Part shown: positions 48,195 through 58,843 of the stretch, piece by piece | Position numbering within the stretch: position 1 is the stretch's first letter | Layout of the letters: the number at the start of each line of letters is the position of its first letter | DNA from: Amyloporia xantha | Lineage: Eukaryota; Basidiomycota; Agaricomycetes; Polyporales; Adustoporiaceae | Length of the DNA: 64,000 nt | Assembly (NCBI GenBank): GCA_036971615.1 | Contig: JAYKKR010000018.1 | Span: 248,001 to 312,000, forward strand | Direction of reading: 5' to 3' | The notes under the pieces: generated by a model | Told to the model about the DNA's origin: nothing | What the model saw: only the letters and a program-made list of their open reading frames with translations | Databases searched by the model: none | Translations under genes and position numbers: made by a program

Positions 48195-49741
48195 CTATGC
48201 CAACACCTCACCCAGCACTTCAATAATCCTTCCCACCTCCTCCACCGTGTTGTAGTGCACGAGCGAGATGCGTACCACCCCGTCCTCGACGTCGAGTTTG
48301 GGCCGGAGCGCATCAACGAGCGTATATGCGTAGAAGTGCCCGTAACGAATCCCGATCTGCCACAGCGAATCCCAAGTCAGCACGAAAACAAAATGTGTCC
48401 AACTCACCCGAGGTCGTCGCGAATCGACCGCTCCAGGGTATGCGTAGACGAGGATAACCTTACAAGCACTCACATTTCCCTTCTCATCAAACGCCCTTAC
48501 CACGTCCGGGCTGCGTAGCCCCATCTCACCCACGACGACGAAGCTCACCGTCGGCACCCGCCCCAGCCCCGCCTGCTCCTCCCCCACGATGCGCACGCCC
48601 CGCGCCGTCTGACCCCTCAGGAACTCTAGGAGAGGCGCAAGCAACGCCTGCTCGTGATGCGCAATGAGCTCGAAAGCCTCTGCGATAGAGGAGCCGCCTG
48701 CGAGGGAGCGCAGGTAGGGCGGTACAGCCGTGCAACCGTACACGACCTCGTAGCCCGGGCCGCCAGGCTGGAGCTTATAGGGTTTGGAGTCGACGTGGGG
48801 GGCGAGGAAGTGGTGGGCGAGCGAGGAGATGGAGTGGGTGAGGGAGGAGGTGCGGACGTAGAGAACAGACGCGTGGGGGCCGTACACCTGCAGGTAAGGG
48901 CTTTCGGTTCAGCTCTTGAGTCTTTGTACGACACCCGACGGCTGGGTGCGATCAATGGGACAAGAGCATACCTTGTACATGGAAAATACGCAGTAGTCCA
49001 GATCCCAGTCCCTCACGTCTATCCGTCTATGCGGTGCATACGCCACGCAGTCGACGCACACCTCGACCTTCCGCGCGCCCAGCTCTCGTGCCCGCGCCCT
49101 GATGGCGCGCACGACCTCCTTCACGGGCACGATCGATCCGAGAATATTGGAGCATGCCGTAAATGCGACGAGGCGCGTCTTGGCCGTGATGAGCGGGAGG
49201 AGAGTCTCGAGCTGCAGCCCGACCGCATACGGGTTGTCCGGCGCAGATGGGAGCTGCGTCGCGTGCCAATACTTGATCATCGCTCCCTTACGCGCAGCAA
49301 CTCTCTTCCACGGCCCGCCGTTTGCTGCGTGGGGGCAGATCCATGAGGGATCGGACGCGCGATCGCGGTCGGGATAGGTACCGACTCACCTTCATGTTCG
49401 CCGGTGACGATGATCTCCTCCCCCTCCAGGACATCTAACTCCATCGCCCGTGCTAGATTCTCCACCAGCATCGTCGAGCTGCTCCCGAACGCTACCTCAT
49501 CCACACTCGCCGCGTTGAAGAGCTCTCTCGCAGCCTCGGCGCCCTCCTCCACGCGATTGGTGCTCGCGACAGAGACGGAGTAGTCCGCGCCGAGCTGGAC
49601 GTTGGTGTTGAGCAGGTAGTCGGAGATGCGCGAGACGGCGTCGGCGAGGCATTGCGATCCGCCCGCGTTGTCTGCGTATAGAAAGCCAGAGGAGAGCGCG
49701 GGGAACGCAGCGCGGGCGCGGGCGATGTCCAGCGCGGTCAT
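48195..49741 (-). CDS. Cysteine-desulfurase-like PLP enzyme (aminotransferase class V), 426 residues
   Basis: Model: complement of join(48195..48356, 48474..48887, 48972..49324, 49390..49741). Introns of 65, 84 and 117 nt have GT...AG ends and keep frame. The start MTALDIARARAAFPAL opens the conserved fold (FLYADNAGGSQ). Cofactor-site features are GEHEAN-GPW near residue 115 (His stacking on PLP), the VDCVAYAPHR segment near 210 (Asp) and the Schiff-base Lys in SMYK-VYGPH (Lys235, the last codon of exon 2). The end has IGIRYGHFYAYTL and VVRISLVHYNT. These are signatures of the VC1184-like subfamily of cysteine desulfurase/selenocysteine lyase relatives. The expected reaction is PLP-dependent C-S cleavage in the cytosol, but the substrate is not known. 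A fragment of its first exon is duplicated at 53628-53984. Confidence 0.93.
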
Positions 49742-50762
49742 TGGGAGTCTGAGAGCAGATTCCCTGGCTGCTTGTTAGGCAGTATGTGGTATAGGACCTA
49801 GGTAGGATATGATACAAGCACCTTGCGAAAAAAATAAGGTTATGTAACGTTATTATAATGGACGGGACCCGTTCGCTATCTGGGCAGCAAATAGGGGCGG
49901 ACCTGACCGACGGACCGGAGACATGAATTTCCTATCGTAAACCCACCCTAGGGTTAGGTTTACCTTTCGAGCGGTCTCTTGTGGCGATGGGTGGCCAGTT
50001 AGGATTCAGGAACTTGCCACCGGCCACCGACCGATATGTAAGTGGTTTTGATGACGGTGGCTTTCCACACGACCATATACTTGCGGAAGGAAAAGGCAAA
50101 GCAAGAATCGAGAAGGAGGACTAATGTTAAGACTTTTTACTATGGCAGGACATCGGGAGGCTCGGGGCTTGGCTTTTGCGGTCCCCTTGGGTGGGATGGT
50201 CCACCGGTTACTTAACGGGCGGATCATCGTTTTACTATGTAGTTGTTGGAGGTGCGCTAATCCCTATTGACAATCTTTACTTGCCTATAACTTTGCACCA
50301 TAGAAGCGCGATCTTTCCTGATATGGTCGTTTAGGGTCTTGGACTCTACATCTCGACCTAACGCACATCACATAACCGACAGAACTCGGGATTTATTCTG
50401 ACCATGGGGCCCTCGCGATGAAGTGTTCAATAGCTTGGAACGATGGTATAGTCATTTGCCAGAGTATATCAGATACGCCAATAGGTCTATCAGCTACCAA
50501 TATCATCATTCACCACGGCACGGGAGAGTTAGATCTGCCTAGGCAAGTCCATCATTGTCATATTTTCGAACACTACTAATGCCCCTTCTATTTATGTGTT
50601 CCGATCACCAGCGACGCTTAGGTCAGAAAGGTTTCGACTTGCCTGAATTGACTAAAGCTTGTATCGCCCCATGCTAGCTACCCTCCTTCCCCGAAACTGT
50701 CACAGTGGAACGGTCACTGTCTGGGGTGACTTCTCTGCTGCTGTCCAGTGTCGAGGTGGCAA
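49742..50762. other. Intergenic region; no gene recognised
   Basis: Upstream of the PLP-enzyme gene and downstream of the 508-residue gene. The 20-base block GGGGCGGACCTGACCGACGG (49894-49913) recurs at 54003-54022 beside the duplicated exon, marking it as part of the same duplication. Confidence 0.5.
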
Positions 50763-52289
50763 TCAGGAATGAGTTTTGAGCTTAAGGATCAGAAAGCGGC
50801 CTACCTTGAAACCTTCCACAATATCCTGCAGAGGACGGAGAACCTCGTCGTAGAATTCCTCCCGAAGTACATCCAGCTGTTTGCCCGTCTCCGTGCTCTT
50901 GGTGAGACAGGTCAACGCGGCGTGGGCATACTTCGACCCCATTTTGTCGGTCAGGCGATGTGCATACGTGGCCAGGTACATGTCTGTGACGTTGCTTTCA
51001 TCTCGCGATGGGCCTCTAGAGGATCGATCGCTGAAGATATCCTTTAGTGTTCTTTGATATCCAATTTCAATCAGTACAGCACCAAGGCTGTACATGTCGT
51101 GTCGAAGATTGAACATCTTGATGTCCCCTCTATCTGTGCCCCGGCGCTCAGGATGAAGATAACGCCATTTGTAGATGTTGGTTTCGGGTGCATGGGCGCT
51201 GAAGGCTACCTTGCGGGTACTATGCCGCCTGGAGCCGGAATGTAGTGGCTCCACGGCAGGTCGCGCAGCGGTGAATCCCACAAGAAATGCGGATCCTACC
51301 CTCGCGACTCCTTTACCGCCAGCTTGATTCGACTCCACCACCTTGACGAGCACAGTATCGCTGCGGATGGATTTGTGCACCCAATCAGCAGCATGGATCT
51401 CCATGACTGCGGTGGTGATTTCGGCAGCAAGACGATAGCGATCTTCGAGGGCCATACGCACGCACTTCTTCAACGCATATTCCAGAGTAGGAAGGTGAGA
51501 TGAAGGGTGCAGGTTCAGCGCGGCTGGCAGCTCGTAGACGAGAAATGCACGACGCCTTGCAGGATCTTCGGCAATGCCATCGCAGGACAGTAGGTGCATG
51601 AAGGGCAAGTGTTCCGAGTGAAACACGGAGGCGATGCGGTGGATGGATTGTTTCTGTCTCTCATTTTCGTTTTTATTGAGGCCGTGGATAGAATACATTT
51701 CCAGGTAGACGGTGCGACGTCCTATGGTTGCCAACCGCTTTTCATCGTCTCTTTGTCCCAGAGTCAATTTCGAGAACGAAATGCGTCTAGGCGGGGCGCA
51801 AGGTGCGTGAATGCGCTTGCTGAGAGCCCACGCTGATGTCAAAGCACGTTCGCCGGTATCGAACAGGCGTTTGAAAAGAACATCGTCATCACGGGCCTTG
51901 GAGAGAAGGTCCAGGGCGAATATGGTCCCTTGGACATCATTTTCCCAGTCCTTCAGCTGCGAGAGTACCCCTTCCGCAGCTTGTTTTCCCCATCCGACCC
52001 ATGCAGCCTTCGAGGTGAGCGAGGATGATTCTGGTACTTTCCGGCGCAGATTCTCCAGCAGATCTGCAAGATGCTCCAACGATGTGCGCAATACGGCCTT
52101 TCGTTTGGCGTTCAACAGGGCATTTCTCTTCAGGAGGTATTTCTGGAAGAGCTCGAGGCGGATCCCAACGCTATTGAGCCGGAGTTTCATTGCTTTTATG
52201 GTTGAATCTGCTTCCCGATATTCTTGACAACTCGTATAAATTTTCCAGAGTGTCTGGACGATCTTCTCAGTTGCTGAAACGATGTCCAT
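50763..52289 (-). CDS. HeLo-like helical domain fused to a pseudokinase (508 residues)
   Basis: The start MDIVSATEKIVQTLWKIYTS opens an alpha-helical N-terminal region (about 1-190) resembling fungal HeLo/prion-inhibition domains: a hydrophobic first helix, then helices with LRLNSVGIRLELFQKYL and LENLRRKVPE. Residues about 215-480 resemble a kinase fold (AFLVYELP hinge, AAEITTAVMEIHAADWVHKSIRSDTVLV, then HDMYSLGAVLIEIGY). The catalytic HRD is HKS (near 305). The DFG position reads VGF (near 335), so it should not phosphorylate. Fungal proteins of this build occur in incompatibility and cell-death systems, and the animal analogue in layout is MLKL. The role here is inferred. A GTAGGC donor after DIVEGFK suggests that the true C-terminus may be spliced, making the last about 12 residues doubtful. 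Confidence 0.75.
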   Translation of the reverse strand: MDIVSATEKIVQTLWKIYTSCQEYREADSTIKAMKLRLNSVGIRLELFQKYLLKRNALLNAKRKAVLRTSLEHLADLLENLRRKVPESSSLTSKAAWVGWGKQAAEGVLSQLKDWENDVQGTIFALDLLSKARDDDVLFKRLFDTGERALTSAWALSKRIHAPCAPPRRISFSKLTLGQRDDEKRLATIGRRTVYLEMYSIHGLNKNENERQKQSIHRIASVFHSEHLPFMHLLSCDGIAEDPARRRAFLVYELPAALNLHPSSHLPTLEYALKKCVRMALEDRYRLAAEITTAVMEIHAADWVHKSIRSDTVLVKVVESNQAGGKGVARVGSAFLVGFTAARPAVEPLHSGSRRHSTRKVAFSAHAPETNIYKWRYLHPERRGTDRGDIKMFNLRHDMYSLGAVLIEIGYQRTLKDIFSDRSSRGPSRDESNVTDMYLATYAHRLTDKMGSKYAHAALTCLTKSTETGKQLDVLREEFYDEVLRPLQDIVEGFKVGRFLILKLKTHS

Positions 52290-53627
52290 CTGTCATGAAA
52301 ACTTCGGGGACTCGAGTAGATAGCGGCTAATCAAGAAATCGAAGAGGATCTGTTTAAGCACTCGCCTTGGATGGTTAAAGTTTGCAGTGAGGTCTGAGTA
52401 CTGCTTCATCTCTTTAAGTCCATCCGGTAAGCCTTCGGAGCGCCAGTGAGAGTGGCATCAAAAAGTATATCCTTCCGCATTGACAACTACATCGGGCCGT
52501 CCTAGCGCCAATTGTGGTCCATCATAGTCAGGACACAGACACTGGGGACGAAAGGAGTAAAGTGCCTCGCAGAGCTCTATGATCTTCCCAGAAACCTGAC
52601 ATTCCGTTCGCATACGCGTACTCATTATGGTTCGTTATCGTCGGAGCTCATGCGTTGGTGTCAGCACAGGGCTCATGTTCCAGACGAATACTGCCACGAT
52701 AAAACATCACAGAGGTCCTTGGCGTAGTAACAATGACGATATGGCGCAAGACAGTCACGACTCACAAGGGCCAAACCAATGAGGCGCTGCATCAGACTCC
52801 ACTTGAGGTAGTCTCTATTGAGCGGAGTCCTTCAGTCTTTGCAGGCTCAGGATATCCGTATCTCTCTTAACCCTCGTTGGCATGATGGACTAGGAGACGT
52901 GTACCTTGAAATAGCTTCGACGTCCGAGTCAAAGATATGATAACACCCGTGATGAGCCCACTCGTGAGGGATCCAGTAGGGCTGAGAAGGACCCAATGGT
53001 TGCGCACTGGAGAGGGATCTGCAAGTCTAGAATAGCTTCCGAATGCACGCGCACGGTCACAATCGACCGGTGAGGGTACTCACCTGCATGCACTGCATGG
53101 CAGATCATGAGCCGCGAACGTCTGTGACGAGAGTCGGACGGCTGGCACAAGCCAGAGCGTATTTTCATGTCCAACAGGAAGGAAAACCAATGTGTACAAG
53201 TACAGTGAGCATCCATCAGAAGCTGACAAACTCCAAGCTACAGTGAGACCTTTCCCGCCATAGTAGGACACCATACTGAGCCGGAGCAATGACAGAGGGA
53301 TCTGGAGCCTGCCTGCGCGGTACGGCAAACGCGAAGTCGTCTCCAGGACGACCATCCCGCCTGACGGCGATGCGCGCACCCTCCGGCACGGTCTACTTCT
53401 CTTCGCCCTCAGGAATTGTGGCGGGGGTGTATCCGAAACCCCTCTCCTATGAAGCGAGCGGACTCACCATCGTGAACACACCCGGCACGTTGGCTGTTGC
53501 CAGCCAAAGTGAGAAGCCTCGCGGGACATTGACGGGTGCGTGGCGACGGGTATCATACCCTTGACCCGGGCCCACACCAGGAGCAGGGATGAATGGTCAG
53601 ACTCCGTGATCGAGCGCAGTGCGCACC
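52290..53627. other. Intergenic region; no gene recognised
   Basis: Only short unsupported ORFs. The right half is GC-rich and shows weak resemblance to 54360-54430 (GGTCAC...TACTCAC...CATGCAC), probably old duplication. Confidence 0.4.
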
Positions 53628-53984
53628 CTCATGTTCGCCGGTGACGATGATCTCCCCCCCTCCAGGACATCCCGCTCCATCGCCCGCGCGGCGCACCAGA
53701 TTCTCCACCAGCATCGTCGAGCTGCTCCCAATCGCCACCCCGTCCACGCTCGCCGCGTCGAAGAGCTCTCTCGCAGCCTCGGCGCCCTCCCCCACACGAT
53801 GGGTGCTCGCGACAGAGACCGAGTAGTCCGCGCCGTCGCGCCCAGTTGAACGTTGGTGCTGATCAGGCAGTCGGATATGCGTGAGACGGCATTGCGACCC
53901 GCCCGCGTTGTCTTAGGCCTATAGGAAGCCAGAGGGGAGTGCGGGGAACGCAGTGCGGGCGCGGGTGATGTCCAGGGTGGTCAT
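53628..53984 (-). pseudogene. Duplicated first exon of the PLP-enzyme gene, decayed
   Basis: The minus strand repeats exon 1 of the gene at 48195-49741. It runs from the ATG at 53984 through AARELF, ASVDGVA and GSSSTMLVENL to EEIIVTGEHEG. Small deletions and insertions break the frame, for example near 53840-53900 and 53680, and exons 2-4 are absent. The 20-base block found 5' of the parent lies immediately 5' here too (54003-54022), so upstream sequence was duplicated and then partly deleted. Confidence 0.85.
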
Positions 53985-54002
53985 TGGGAGCGCTAGCCTG
54001 CA

Positions 54003-54852
54003 GGGGCGGACCTGACCGACGGCGTTAATCACGCTGATGTAGACCAGATAGGGTTATGCCAAAGCGCCATATTATGAGCCATGAGCGCTTGAGCAGTACA
54101 TACCAATCAAGCAGAGAAACTTGGCTGTAAGTTCGAAGGCGATTTGAGCCCGTTCTTTGATCAAATGTCAGCAAGAGAGTCAGCGAATTGCCCTACGTGT
54201 CAGTACACCCTATGTTAGGTGTACCAGTACTCAACACGGGTGCACGAGCGGGTCACAGGTCTGAGTCGACGAGCTGGGAAATCTTGGGACATATATCAGT
54301 GGACCCGGCGAGGGCGGGGACGGTGGGCGGGAATCTGCGAGGCTGAAAGAGCTCGAAAATCACGCATACGGTCACGGTTGATAGGCGGTTTGTGACGTCG
54401 CGGAGGGGTTACTCACATACATGCACTTCGTCAACGCCTCGACCCGGGCCACAGACTCACGCCAGGTCCGACCGCGCGCGCGCTGGACAGTGTGCACACG
54501 CAGCCTCGCCGGGGTCGTGGGCAGGACCATCAGAGGCGCGGGCGTGGTCGTCGGGGGTTATCACGGAGATGGAGATGGAGATGCACAGATGGCAGATGCC
54601 GGGAACCCAACAGTCAGACGTCATCGGAGATGTCGACGCGTCCACCCATCACCCAATCTAGCAATCATCCTTCCCTTTCTGGCCTCCGCGGGCCCCCTCA
54701 CCGCCTTGTCCGGGCTGTGTCCTCGACCCAGGCCAGCGGATGGCAATTGGGTTGGGCATTCCTCAACTCTATCTCTCCACGTCGCCCCCGCCATAAAACC
54801 ACGCCCGCGGCCTTTCCCTCTCCCCCTAATTAGCCCGCCTCAGCAGCACGCG
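54003..54852. other. Upstream region of the CFEM-less paralogue
   Basis: No gene seen. From about 54640 it is homologous to the promoter of the minus-strand CFEM gene (58788-58985 reversed), sharing CATCACCC, AATC and CTTCCCTTTCT blocks. A CATAAAA box is at 54792-54798, 55 bases before the ATG; the same box lies at 58837-58843 upstream of the intact gene. Confidence 0.55.
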
Positions 54853-55167
54853 ATGTACGCCTCCTCCTCCTCCTCCTCCTCCTCCTCCTCCTCCTCCTCC
54901 TCCATCTCCTCCATCTCCTCCATCTCCTCCATCTCCGTCTCCCTCTCCTCCACACGCCCCTCCCTCAAACCGTCCGTCTCCGCAAGCATGTCCCCCGCAA
55001 TCCAATCCGCATCCGCCTCTGCCGCCAGCGCATCTGTCACCGCGGCCTCGGCCAAAAGCGCGGCCAGACGCGGCGTACTCAGCGTGGGAGAGGGGATAGC
55101 AGAAGTGGTGGGAGCGGTCGTCGCACTGGTTGCCGGGGGTGTGATCGGTGCGGTGCTCGTCGTCTAG
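54853..55167 (+). CDS. CFEM-gene paralogue lacking the CFEM domain (104 residues)
   Basis: MYAS is followed by a run of about 14 Ser, ISS repeats and a Ser/Ala-rich stretch. It ends in KSAARRGVL-VGEGIAEVVGAVVALVAGGVIGAVLVV, a hydrophobic tail like a GPI-attachment or membrane segment. The tail matches the intact CFEM protein at 58061-58787 (KSAARRGVLGVG-AEVVGVLVALV). The promoter also matches. The signal peptide, both introns and the cysteine-rich CFEM domain are missing, as if the start codon had been joined to the last exon by a deletion. It may be a broken remnant or a small Ser-rich protein; without a signal peptide, surface location is doubtful. Confidence 0.55.
   Translation: MYASSSSSSSSSSSSSSISSISSISSISVSLSSTRPSLKPSVSASMSPAIQSASASAASASVTAASAKSAARRGVLSVGEGIAEVVGAVVALVAGGVIGAVLVV
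54860..54936 (+). repeat. TCC microsatellite passing into CTCCAT repeats
   Basis: A pure CTC/TCC run of about 44 bases (54860-54903) is followed by four degenerate units of CTCCAT type. It lies in the Ser-coding part of the paralogue. Confidence 0.85.
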
Positions 55168-56572
55168 GACGTGTCCGCGCGTTGGAATAAAAACGAGCGT
55201 GTGTGTGTGGGGGGGTATTGTACGGCCTGTGGGCATGATGGTAGCAGTAGCAGCGTTAGCCGTGCCAATTGCTACGTGGGCTCCTGCGACACTAAATACG
55301 CATGACCCTCGACGCCCGAAACTGAAACAGAGCCCCGTGCACGACCATGCGTCTGCTCTTGCTCCCGCCGTATCACGCACACTGGCAGTACCGTGTGCCG
55401 TGCGCCGGAGCGGGACAGGCGGGGCATCGCACCCAGGGCCCAGGTAACGGCTGCCGGCATGCGCGGCGCAGGCTATGGAGGCCAGCTTCCAGCTGAGCAC
55501 CGAATCCGACTTTCTGCTGCAGCCTGGCTGCCGTGCCGCTCGAGTGCGTTGTGACTGGGCACGGGCACGGGCGCAGCAGCGGCGGGACTGCATATGTCCG
55601 TGTCCGTCGCAGATGTAAGCACGTAGGGCGGGGGCCGTTCTCGTTTCGAGAGAGGAGTCAGACGGACGCACCGTGCGCCGATCGCTGTCAACTGGACGAG
55701 AATGCAACAGAGAGCTGCGGTGTCTGATATGCATATACGAACATACAAACGTAGACGCACGAGATCGTGAATTCGAAAGACATTGAGAGGTGCGTTCAGA
55801 GATCGTGCCTGCCAGCCGTGTATCCGCTTCCGAGATCCGTCTGAAAACACGGTGGACAGCACGCTAGCACTAGCACTAGCGAGTTACAGCCGGAGTTGGA
55901 TGACAGCACTGTACTTACAGTATCGTGGTCTGCTGAGACAGACACAGTAGAGGCGAGCAACGCGACAAGCTGTGAGACGGCACATATCGTAACATAATTG
56001 CTCCCTATGTCCCTGTCGGAACGTTCGAAACCGTTCAAAAGATGTGCACATGGAAGTCCAGAATGTCCTGTCCACGGGGAGGTTCGTTCCCTGAACAGGG
56101 CACCGGAACGCGGGACGTCACGTATCGACTCCTTAGTGACACACCGTCACGCCGGCTACACTGGAGATTAAGCGCTCGAGCGGTCCCGCCGCCGCTGTCT
56201 CCTGAGTGTCGGGCGGCGGCACCACTGACTCCGCTGGGTTAACGGCCTAGTGTTCCACTTCTGGGTTACTGCTAGACATAGACCATGATGGCTAGGCGGG
56301 CACTGAGTGTGATGGCATCCACCCAGGCTACTACAATATTAATATTGATCTAAGTTTCAATTACATAAACATTAATATTCCTATATCTCCCAGCCTATGG
56401 CCGCCAGCAGCTGCAGCGTCCGCGCTCTAGCTAGCAGCGCCGGAGGCGTCCACGATAGGATGTCCGGGTGATGGTCAGGGGCCGCTGTGGCCCGCCTGAC
56501 GGTCAAAGCGACTCTGTGGCCCTCCCCCTATAGTCACACTTGTCACATCACCAGGCACGGTTCCGGGAACAT
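55168..56572. other. Intergenic region; no gene recognised
   Basis: Long antisense frames here are shadows of the Ser-rich tail or chance ORFs. AT-rich patch at 56335-56390. Confidence 0.4.
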
Positions 56573-56596
56573 GTTCACGGAACATGTTCCGTGAAC
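56573..56596. repeat. Perfect 24-bp palindrome
   Basis: The two 12-base halves GTTCACGGAACA and TGTTCCGTGAAC are exact inverse complements with no spacer. It lies just outside the left arm of the inverted repeat that follows. It could be a protein-binding site or an element end. Confidence 0.8.
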
Positions 56597-56604
56597 AAAT
56601 CTCC

Positions 56605-57590
56605 CAGCGGACAGGCAGGCTCCTGCCCACCCTTTCTTCCGGTCGATGGGGGCCTTCATCCGAGGGCGTAGCTCTATCCTGTTGGACCTCTTCAGCCACT
56701 TCAGCCACTTCCGCCACATTTTTCGATCCTCGCCACTTTCAAACTCCCCACTCTTATTTGCCCCCAACTCCCTACAGCGGCTGGCAGAAAACACAAGTAA
56801 ACAACGGGGTGCGGAGGCGCGTCGCCTCGATTTGGAAGGAGGTAGCCCCAGGATTTCTGGTGGCGGCTTGTGGACGCAGGTGCTCGAGACGGAATGGGAT
56901 GGTAAACAGACGGGTTATAGCCCTGTTGAGTATGTACAAAATTCCTGATGCAGGTTCAAATTATACCTATACTCCAATAGTAGGAAAAACCAATGATGGA
57001 GACTCCTGGATGCCTCCAGACTGGTAGAGACACCCGAGTTGCAGTCAAGAAAGTGTGGAAGAAGGCTAAATCAATGTATTGGTGCTTTACCAGTAAACAT
57101 TCTATATCTGAGAAGCCACAAAAAAAGTTCCAAGAGACATGGCAAGGTCTAAGTGTCTTCCAGCTCAGTTCTTAACCCATGCTACTGAGGAAAATAGCAT
57201 TTATCGGCAATATTTCCTTCCTGATCGAGGATGTTTGCAGCCCGGTCGCCGTTGTTTACTCATGTTTTCTGCCAGCCGCCGTAGGGAGTTGGAGGGGGAT
57301 AAGAGTGGGGAGTTTGAATTGGTCACGTGTATGTCACATGATGTTCACGCGTACACTATTCTAAGATACAGCATAGAGTACCGCCCTCGGATGGGCCCCC
57401 CAACTCCTGAAGTGCGGATGGGCAGGAGTTGGAGGGGGATAAGAGTGGGGAGTTTGAATTGGTCACGTGTATGTCACATGATGTTCACGCGTACACTATT
57501 CTAAGATACAGCATAGAGTACCGCCCTCGGATGGGCCCCCCAACTCCTGAAGTGCGGATGGGCAGGAGCCTGGCGGACAGGACGTTCTCT
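56605..57590. repeat. Large imperfect inverted repeat
   Basis: The left arm (about 56605-56820) contains AGGCTCCTGCCCA, GGGGGCC, ATCCGAGGGCG, CAAACTCCCCACTCTTAT, CCCAACTCCCTAC and GGCTGGCAGAAAACA. The right arm (about 57236-57590) carries the same blocks in reverse complement and in the expected order. The arms are about 415 bases apart. The right arm includes a 140-bp tandem duplication. No transposase ORF and no certain target duplication were found; it may be a foldback or MITE-like element. Confidence 0.65.
57285..57564 (+). repeat. Tandem duplication, two units of 140 bp
   Basis: GGAGTTGGAGGGGGATAAG starts at 57285 and again at 57425. The units look identical by eye through GATGGGCA. 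A third start (GGAGCCTGG) follows at 57565 but diverges at once. Confidence 0.9.
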
Positions 57591-58060
57591 GGAAGTCAGA
57601 GCCAGGCTTCGGCAACGGTGCACTCGATCACGTGATCGCCGTACGCGTCGTTGGCAACTGCTACCGCAAGCTTGAAGGGTCTCTCGTTCGCTCTCATAGA
57701 CCATTGACCGTTACTGAATGTTGCATATCCATCGTGGCCTCATTCGTCCCTGCCCTGGTGTCTGAGGCCGAGGCCTTGTCCTGTGTGCAAGTGGCGCACA
57801 TTGCATTGGGCACTCAAACGGCACCGCTCGCTTCGTTCACGCAAACTGGCAACTCATATATCGGTATCGAGCACTGCAGCCGAGTGTGCTACAGTCATAC
57901 GCAGGGTCATATTAATATGCGAGGGAAGGCACGGTGCGAACACCGAAGTCAGCGCGGATAGCGAGTACTCTGCGGGTTGGGTACACATGGCGGTACTGCT
58001 ACGGTGACGGCGCTGACTAGGCCAGCACCCCACGGGCCCCTTCGACCACCTACACGCATC

Positions 58061-58787
58061 CTACAACACCAGCCCCACGCCGATCACACCACCACCCACC
58101 AACGCGACGAGCACGCCCACCACTTCCGCCACGCCCACACCCAGTACGCCCCGTCTGGCGGCGCTCTTGGTCGAGGTCGAGGTGACGGAGGCGCCGGCGG
58201 ACGAGGCAGACTCGACGGCGGAGGACACGCTCGCGGAGACGGAGGATCTGACGGAGGAGCCTGCGGAGGAGAGGGAGGCGGAGAGGGAGGAGAGGGCGGA
58301 GGAGGCGGAGGAGCGGGCGGAGGAGGCAGAGGAGGAGAGCGAGCCAGAGGCGCTGGAGGTGGCGGAGGCGGCGGAGGAGGAGGCGGAGACTGTGGGGGGT
58401 CAGAGGTGAGTACTTCTTCGGTGGTGAGTAGAGCGAGATATGAGACACACCTGCTGCGCACTCGGCTGCCTGGAGGGCGGCGGCGGTCTGCACGTCGGCG
58501 GAGGTGCAGTTGCTCTGGAGGCAGGAGAGTGCGGCGCCCTGGGCGGCGGAGGACGAGCAGATGCACTGGAAGTTCGTGCTGCGTGGGTGTGCGCGGGTGT
58601 TAGTAGCAGGGGGAGAGAGACGAGGTACGTACTAGGAGCCGCAGCCGTTGCTGGAGGCAGCACTCTGGATGCAGGAGATGATGCAGGGGTCGATGCTAGA
58701 GGTGCTGATGGGAGCGGAGGCGGAGCTGCTCTGAGCGGCGGCGGTGCCTGCCAGGGCCAGTGTAAGGAGGACGGTGAGTGCGTACAT
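58061..58787 (-). CDS. CFEM-domain protein with Ser-rich stalk and GPI-like tail (203 residues)
   Basis: Model: complement of join(58061..58389, 58451..58578, 58633..58787). Introns of 54 and 61 nt are GT...AG and keep frame. The signal peptide is MYALTVLLTLALAGTAAAQ. The CFEM domain has eight cysteines in the family order: DPC, ISC, NGC, FQC, IC, SC, SNC and AEC. A Ser/Ala-rich stalk of about 90 residues follows, then KSAARRGVLGVG and a hydrophobic end (VVGVLVALVGGGVIGVGLVL). CFEM proteins are fungal wall or membrane proteins, several of which bind haem or act at the host surface; the specific role is unknown. A CATAAAA box lies about 50 bases upstream (58837-58843). The reversed stalk produces Glu-rich shadow frames. 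Confidence 0.9.
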
Positions 58788-58836
58788 CGCTGATTGTTGC
58801 GAGGGTTAGGGGGAGACGAGAGGACCGGGGGTTTGG

Positions 58837-58843
58837 TTTTATG
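58837..58843 (-). promoter_or_regulatory. TATA-like box of the CFEM gene
   Basis: CATAAAA on the minus strand, 50 bases before the ATG at 58787. It is conserved with the paralogue at 54792-54798. Confidence 0.5.

Noticed and set aside
54421..54852. In-frame N-terminal extension (from 54421) of the Ser-rich ORF
   Set aside because: This part is homologous to the promoter of the CFEM gene, including its TATA-like box, so it is most likely not translated.
54826..55734. 302-codon minus-strand ORF rich in Gly
   Set aside because: It is the reverse reading of the Ser-coding TCC repeat plus chance sequence, without a recognisable domain.
58084..58603. Pro-rich, Gly-rich and Glu-rich ORFs over the CFEM stalk
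   Set aside because: They are alternative frames of the low-complexity Ser/Ala stalk; the CFEM model explains the region with consistent splicing.
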